Origin: CAWULT01 sp963923455
Lineage (GTDB): Bacteria > Acidobacteriota > Vicinamibacteria > Vicinamibacterales > UBA2999
Length of the DNA stretch: 8,729 bases
Assembly: GCA_963923455.1 (NCBI GenBank)
Contig: CAWULT010000166.1
Span: 1 to 8,729 of the forward strand
Direction: 5' to 3'
In this document: positions 6,132-8,729 of the stretch, piece after piece
Layout of the letters: the number at the start of each line of letters is the position of its first letter
Numbering within the stretch: the stretch's first letter is position 1
Translations under genes and position numbers: made by a program
Notes under the pieces: model-generated
The model's database searches: none
What the model was told of the DNA's origin: nothing
Seen by the model: the letters and a program-made list of their open reading frames with translations, nothing else

Positions 6132-6563
6132 CTACTTCTCGCCGGCGTCCCTGCCGTCCCGGGGCGCGCCGGTGCCGGACGAGCCGACGAACAACCGCCG
6201 CCCGTCGGCGAAGGTCAGTTCCCGGCCGTTCCCCTTCCGCGACCCGTCCTTCGCCTGGAACCCCTCCACGAGAATCTCGGCCCCGACGGGCAGGGAGTTC
6301 CGGTTGAAGCCCCGGCGGTACAGCGCGTTCGGCGGGCCGCCCTCGATCATCCACCGCTCGGTCGTGCCGTTCGGCCGCTTGACGTCGATGTGCAGCCAGG
6401 TGTGGGGATTGATCCACTCCATCTTGACGACCGTCCCACGCAGCTTGATGGGCTTCGAGGCGTCGAACTCGGCGGCGAACGCATGGTGAGCCGATGGCCT
6501 GGGGGCCCACCAGAGGCCCACGGCCCAGGCGATCAGCAGCAGCGTGGCGTGATGCGTGCGCAT
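6132..6563 (-). CDS. DUF6152 family exported protein
   Basis: This 143-residue protein is the last gene of a three-gene operon. Its ATG at 6563 follows the upstream stop codon by four bases, and the Shine-Dalgarno-like GGAG overlaps the end of that gene. Residues 1-25 are an export signal; the likely cleavage (after PSA) would leave His-His at the mature N-terminus. The mature part shows the pattern I associate with DUF6152: HHAFAAEFD (26-34), I-x-L-R-G-T-V (39-45), MEWINPHTWLHIDV (48-61), WMIEGGPPNALYRRG (71-85), LPVGAEILVEGFQAKDGS (91-108) and GRELTFADGRRLF (113-125). These alternating strands suggest a small beta-barrel or OB-like fold (inference). Family function is not known to me. The conserved histidines at 26, 27 and 54 could bind a metal. 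The C-terminal GTGAPRDGRDAGEK is probably disordered. Confidence 0.9.
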   Translation of the reverse strand: MRTHHATLLLIAWAVGLWWAPRPSAHHAFAAEFDASKPIKLRGTVVKMEWINPHTWLHIDVKRPNGTTERWMIEGGPPNALYRRGFNRNSLPVGAEILVEGFQAKDGSRKGNGRELTFADGRRLFVGSSGTGAPRDGRDAGEK

Positions 6564-6567
6564 GTCG

Positions 6568-7608
6568 TCATCTCCGGCGCTTGGCGGCGTCGACGCGGCC
6601 CCCGGCCAGCAGGTTGGTCATCGCGTAGTTGCCCTCGTGGCAGGCGTATTCGTAGATCAGCGTGTCGTCTGGCAGGCGGGCGATCGGGATCTGCGCCGTC
6701 CAGGCCCGCTCGAACGTGGACGGGTCCTCGACCGTGATGCGGTAGTCCATCACGGCCGGGCCGGTGCGCGTGAAGCGCTCCACGAGGCGCAGCGTCTCGG
6801 ACGGCCGCATGAAGATGGACGCCCACTCGTAGTTCGTGCGGTCGATGAAGTTGGCCGTCTCGACCACGAGCGTGTTGCCCTCCCACTTGCCCACGGCGTT
6901 TCCGAACCACTGGCGGACGCCGCTCGGGGTGCGCCCGTCCACCGGGATGATGCGCCGGTCGAGATACTCCTCGTGCAGGATGGTCACATAGCCCGGGCTC
7001 TGCACGATGCGGTTGTGGCCGCCGTTCGGCCCCTGCCACATCAGCGCCGTGACGCCGTCGGTTAGGCACCGCTCGCCGGTGTCGGGATCGAGAAACGACT
7101 CGTAGGGTCCGGCGCCGTAGCGGGCCGCGGACCGCGCCTCGGCCTTGCGCGCGTCCGGCGTGTAGGGGATGCGTCCGTCGGCGGGCTCGACGACGAGCGA
7201 CGTCTGCCGGTGGACCTGTCGCGGCCGGCCGTGATCCTGCCAGAAGCTGTTGTACTCGTTGCCGCGGATGGGCGACTGTTCAAGGGACCCTCGGCCCACG
7301 GCCGTCCCTTCGGCGCCCGCCAGGCGCTGCGCCTCCTGTTCGTCCTCGACCTTCTGGCGCGCCGCGACTTCCTCGTCGGTGAGCAGGGCGCGCCCCTGGA
7401 ACTGTGCCGGCCGTTCGAGTGGGATCGACGCTTCGTAGCGCCACACGCCCTGCAGGTCGGGGTCGCCCCACGGAGTCCGCGGCTGCACCCAGCCCCCCGG
7501 GGCAGGCTGCTGCGCGGAAACCGTATCGACGGCGGGCCCTCGAGCGGCGACCAGCGCACCGACGGCGGCGGCCACGGCGAGTCCCCCGATCAATCGCCAG
7601 TTCATCAT
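6568..7608 (-). CDS. Exported protein of unknown function, 'WGDPDLQGVW' paralogue (middle gene of operon)
   Basis: This 346-residue protein has a signal peptide at residues 1-33 (hydrophobic 7-22, cleavage near SAQ-Q). The start is the ATG at 7608, immediately followed by a second ATG codon, with GGAG seven bases upstream. Domain order: WGDPDLQGVW (47-56); a charged, probably helical segment (76-98); LVVEPADGRIPY (138-149); FLDPDTGERC with Cys181; a beta-rich part with HNRIVQ (198-203) and ILHEEYLDRRIIPVDGR (210-226); GKWEGNTLVVET (240-251); RLVERF; ITVEDP (291-296); and YEYACHEGN (319-327, Cys323). The same motifs, weakly conserved otherwise, occur in the gene directly upstream, so these are tandem paralogues. 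No known catalytic triad or cofactor site is seen. Two cysteines could form a periplasmic disulfide. The 21- and 4-base spacings show it is co-transcribed with both neighbours. Confidence 0.9.
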   Translation of the reverse strand: MMNWRLIGGLAVAAAVGALVAARGPAVDTVSAQQPAPGGWVQPRTPWGDPDLQGVWRYEASIPLERPAQFQGRALLTDEEVAARQKVEDEQEAQRLAGAEGTAVGRGSLEQSPIRGNEYNSFWQDHGRPRQVHRQTSLVVEPADGRIPYTPDARKAEARSAARYGAGPYESFLDPDTGERCLTDGVTALMWQGPNGGHNRIVQSPGYVTILHEEYLDRRIIPVDGRTPSGVRQWFGNAVGKWEGNTLVVETANFIDRTNYEWASIFMRPSETLRLVERFTRTGPAVMDYRITVEDPSTFERAWTAQIPIARLPDDTLIYEYACHEGNYAMTNLLAGGRVDAAKRRR

Positions 7609-7629
7609 GTCCGCGCTCCAGCGACGTGA

Positions 7630-8562
7630 TTACTCGTTCGGGCGCCCCGTGGCGGGATCGACGACGCCCAGCTGGCCGTACATCAGCTCCTCCACGAACT
7701 CGACGCACTTGTACTCGAACAACTGCTTGTTCGGTTCGACGCGGCGATAGAGCGGCATCCGAATGGTCCACGGCCGCGTGAACACCTTCGGATCCTCCAT
7801 CGTGGCTTCGTACAGCAGGTGATACGGGCTCTGCGGCGTGTAGCGCTCGGTCACCTTCAGGGCGTCGCTGTGGAAGTTGCCCGCGCGATCGAACCAGGTG
7901 TCCTCGTTGAAGTCGGTCACCTCGACCACCAGCGTGTCACCGTCCCACCGCCCTCGCGACCAGCCCATCCACGTGGCGCTCGGGCTGTCGCCCACCGTGC
8001 CCATGTGGACGGTGCGCGTCGCTCCGGCAAATTCGTAGGCGATGACGATCTGGTCGGTGCCCTGGAGGATCTGCAGCGGGTAGGGCTGGTACGTGGCCCG
8101 GGGCACGCCGGGCATGTAGCACTTGATCTCGGGGTCGCGCGCCAGCCACTCGCGGGCATTTTCCTGCTTCTTCGCCGCGGCCCAGGGTTGGTACGGGATC
8201 TCGTCGCCGACGACGACGCCCTCGCCGGCCGGCACGCCGCCCACGGCGCCGAGCGCGCGGACGGCGGGGTCGGGCAGTTCGCCCGGGGTGGCGCGCACGA
8301 GCCCGGCAACGCCGGTTCGCGGGCGCGCCGGCAGCACCGCCAGGGCCGGCCGGGCCGGGTGCTTCTGAAGGTCGAAATTGGCCGTGTTGAGCGCCTGCCA
8401 GATGCCGTTCAGATCCGGCTTGCCATCGGCGGTGCGCGGTGCTGTGTACGCACCAGATGCCCCGTCCGATGCCTGGCCGCCGGCCCGAGGCCAGTGGAGC
8501 CATGCGGCCGCGGCGACGACGATGGCGATCACGACGGCGGCGGCCGCGAGTGCTGCGCGCAT
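7630..8562 (-). CDS. Exported or membrane-anchored protein of unknown function, 'DGKPDLNGIW' paralogue (first gene of operon)
   Basis: This 310-residue protein has a strongly hydrophobic N-terminal segment (residues 3-21). No obvious signal-peptidase site follows it, so it may stay as a membrane anchor with the rest in the periplasm. After a Gly/Ser/Ala linker come PRTADGKPDLNGIW (42-55), a proline-rich variable part (68-127), DPEIKCYMPGVPR with Cys148, PLQILQGTDQIVIAYEF (162-178), GRWDGDTLVVEV (204-215), FNEDTWFDRAGNFHS (218-232), KVTERY (236-241), EDPKVFTRPWT (256-266) and FEYKCVE with Cys286 (282-288). The cysteine positions relative to the other motifs match the downstream paralogue. It is separated from that gene by 21 bases. 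It has no Shine-Dalgarno; a promoter ends 11 bases before the ATG. Function is unknown. Confidence 0.9.
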   Translation of the reverse strand: MRAALAAAAVVIAIVVAAAAWLHWPRAGGQASDGASGAYTAPRTADGKPDLNGIWQALNTANFDLQKHPARPALAVLPARPRTGVAGLVRATPGELPDPAVRALGAVGGVPAGEGVVVGDEIPYQPWAAAKKQENAREWLARDPEIKCYMPGVPRATYQPYPLQILQGTDQIVIAYEFAGATRTVHMGTVGDSPSATWMGWSRGRWDGDTLVVEVTDFNEDTWFDRAGNFHSDALKVTERYTPQSPYHLLYEATMEDPKVFTRPWTIRMPLYRRVEPNKQLFEYKCVEFVEELMYGQLGVVDPATGRPNE

Positions 8563-8573
8563 GATGGGCGGCG

Positions 8574-8602
8574 ATTATCGGGCCAATCCCGCGGCGCCGC
8601 AA
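8574..8602 (-). promoter_or_regulatory. Promoter of the three-gene operon, giving a near-leaderless mRNA
   Basis: On the minus strand TTGCGG (8602-8597) and GATAAT (8579-8574) are separated by 17 bases. The -10 matches consensus at 5 of 6 positions and the -35 at 3 of 6. Only 11 bases lie between the -10 and the ATG at 8562, so the leader would be about 4-6 bases. No Shine-Dalgarno is present in those bases (cgccgcccatc). Confidence 0.5.
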
Positions 8603-8641
8603 CTACCGCCATTGGGGTAGGGGGCACGCCCGCCGCGGCAA

Positions 8642-8660
8642 CTCCGCCGGGGAGGCGGAG
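8642..8660 (-). terminator. Hairpin downstream of the tRNA gene
   Basis: CTCCGCC (8642-8648) and GGCGGAG (8654-8660) form a seven-base perfect stem with a five-base loop. It starts about 20 bases after the encoded CCA end of the tRNA and before the operon promoter. It may end the tRNA transcript or guide 3' processing. There is no U-run after it on the minus strand, so the call is tentative. Confidence 0.35.
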
Positions 8661-8679
8661 AGCGGGAGAGGTGATGAAG

Positions 8680-8729
8680 TGGTCGGGGCGACTGGATTCG
8701 AACCAGCGACCCCCTGCGCCCAAGGCAGG
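8680..8729 (-). tRNA. tRNA-Pro(UGG), 3' half, 5' part beyond the window edge
   Basis: On the minus strand the sequence reads the anticodon stem CCTGC/GCAGG around the seven-base loop CTTGGGC. The anticodon TGG is at 8722-8720 and reads CCN-type proline codons. The GGGTC-type variable region follows, then the T-arm GCTGG-TTCGAAT-CCAGT and the 3' acceptor strand CGCCCCG. Discriminator A and a genomically encoded CCA (8682-8680) complete the end. The 5' acceptor strand (expected CGGGGCG) and D-arm lie to the right of the window. Identity as tRNA-Pro rests on the anticodon and on the acceptor 3' strand, discriminator A and GGGGTCG stretch that resemble bacterial tRNA-Pro. Confidence 0.93.

Noticed and set aside
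8529..8723. A 64-codon minus-strand frame starting inside the tRNA
   Set aside because: Its GGRWFESSRPDHF peptide is the well-known false translation of a tRNA T-arm and CCA end.
8680..8729. The tRNA 3' end as an integration site of a mobile element
   Set aside because: No integrase or phage gene follows, and I saw no repeat of the tRNA 3' sequence elsewhere in the window.

Overview
The window is about 8.7 kb of GC-rich bacterial chromosome. The likely source is an Acidobacteriota-type genome, possibly Vicinamibacterales. That placement is an inference from three things: an Oar-like TonB-dependent receptor with an N-terminal carboxypeptidase-regulatory-like domain, a DUF6152 protein, and three related secreted proteins with the 'DGKPDLxGxW / W(E/D)GxTLxVE / EYxCxE' motifs that I associate with that phylum. 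No database search was possible. There are no transposases, integrases, phage genes or CRISPR arrays. Coding density is normal and the longest gene-free stretch is the 289-base divergent promoter region at 3626-3914.

Reading right to left on the minus strand, the window opens with the 3' half of a tRNA-Pro(UGG) gene (8680-8729, cut by the edge). Next comes a tight three-gene operon: a membrane-anchored or secreted protein (8562-7630), a secreted paralogue (7608-6568), and a DUF6152 protein (6563-6132). Gaps are 21 and 4 bases. Two small minus-strand genes follow, each with its own Shine-Dalgarno: a secreted all-helical protein (5986-5525) and an 81-residue membrane protein with a histidine-rich tail (5376-5131). 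On the plus strand is a stand-alone MetE-like zinc methyltransferase (3915-5039). It is divergent from a 1037-residue TonB-dependent receptor (3625-512). The receptor is followed after 13 bases by a GTG-started secreted protein (498 to the left edge) that looks like a distant third member of the paralogue family.

Functionally this is mostly an envelope-facing region. An outer-membrane receptor and several exported proteins of unknown function belong to families that recur together, and one cytoplasmic zinc methyltransferase sits among them. No substrate can be assigned. The most interesting signals are the paralogue family with two conserved cysteines, the DUF6152 protein whose predicted mature N-terminus is His-His, the three cysteine pairs of the receptor, and two promoters placed so close to their start codons that the transcripts would be leaderless or nearly so.
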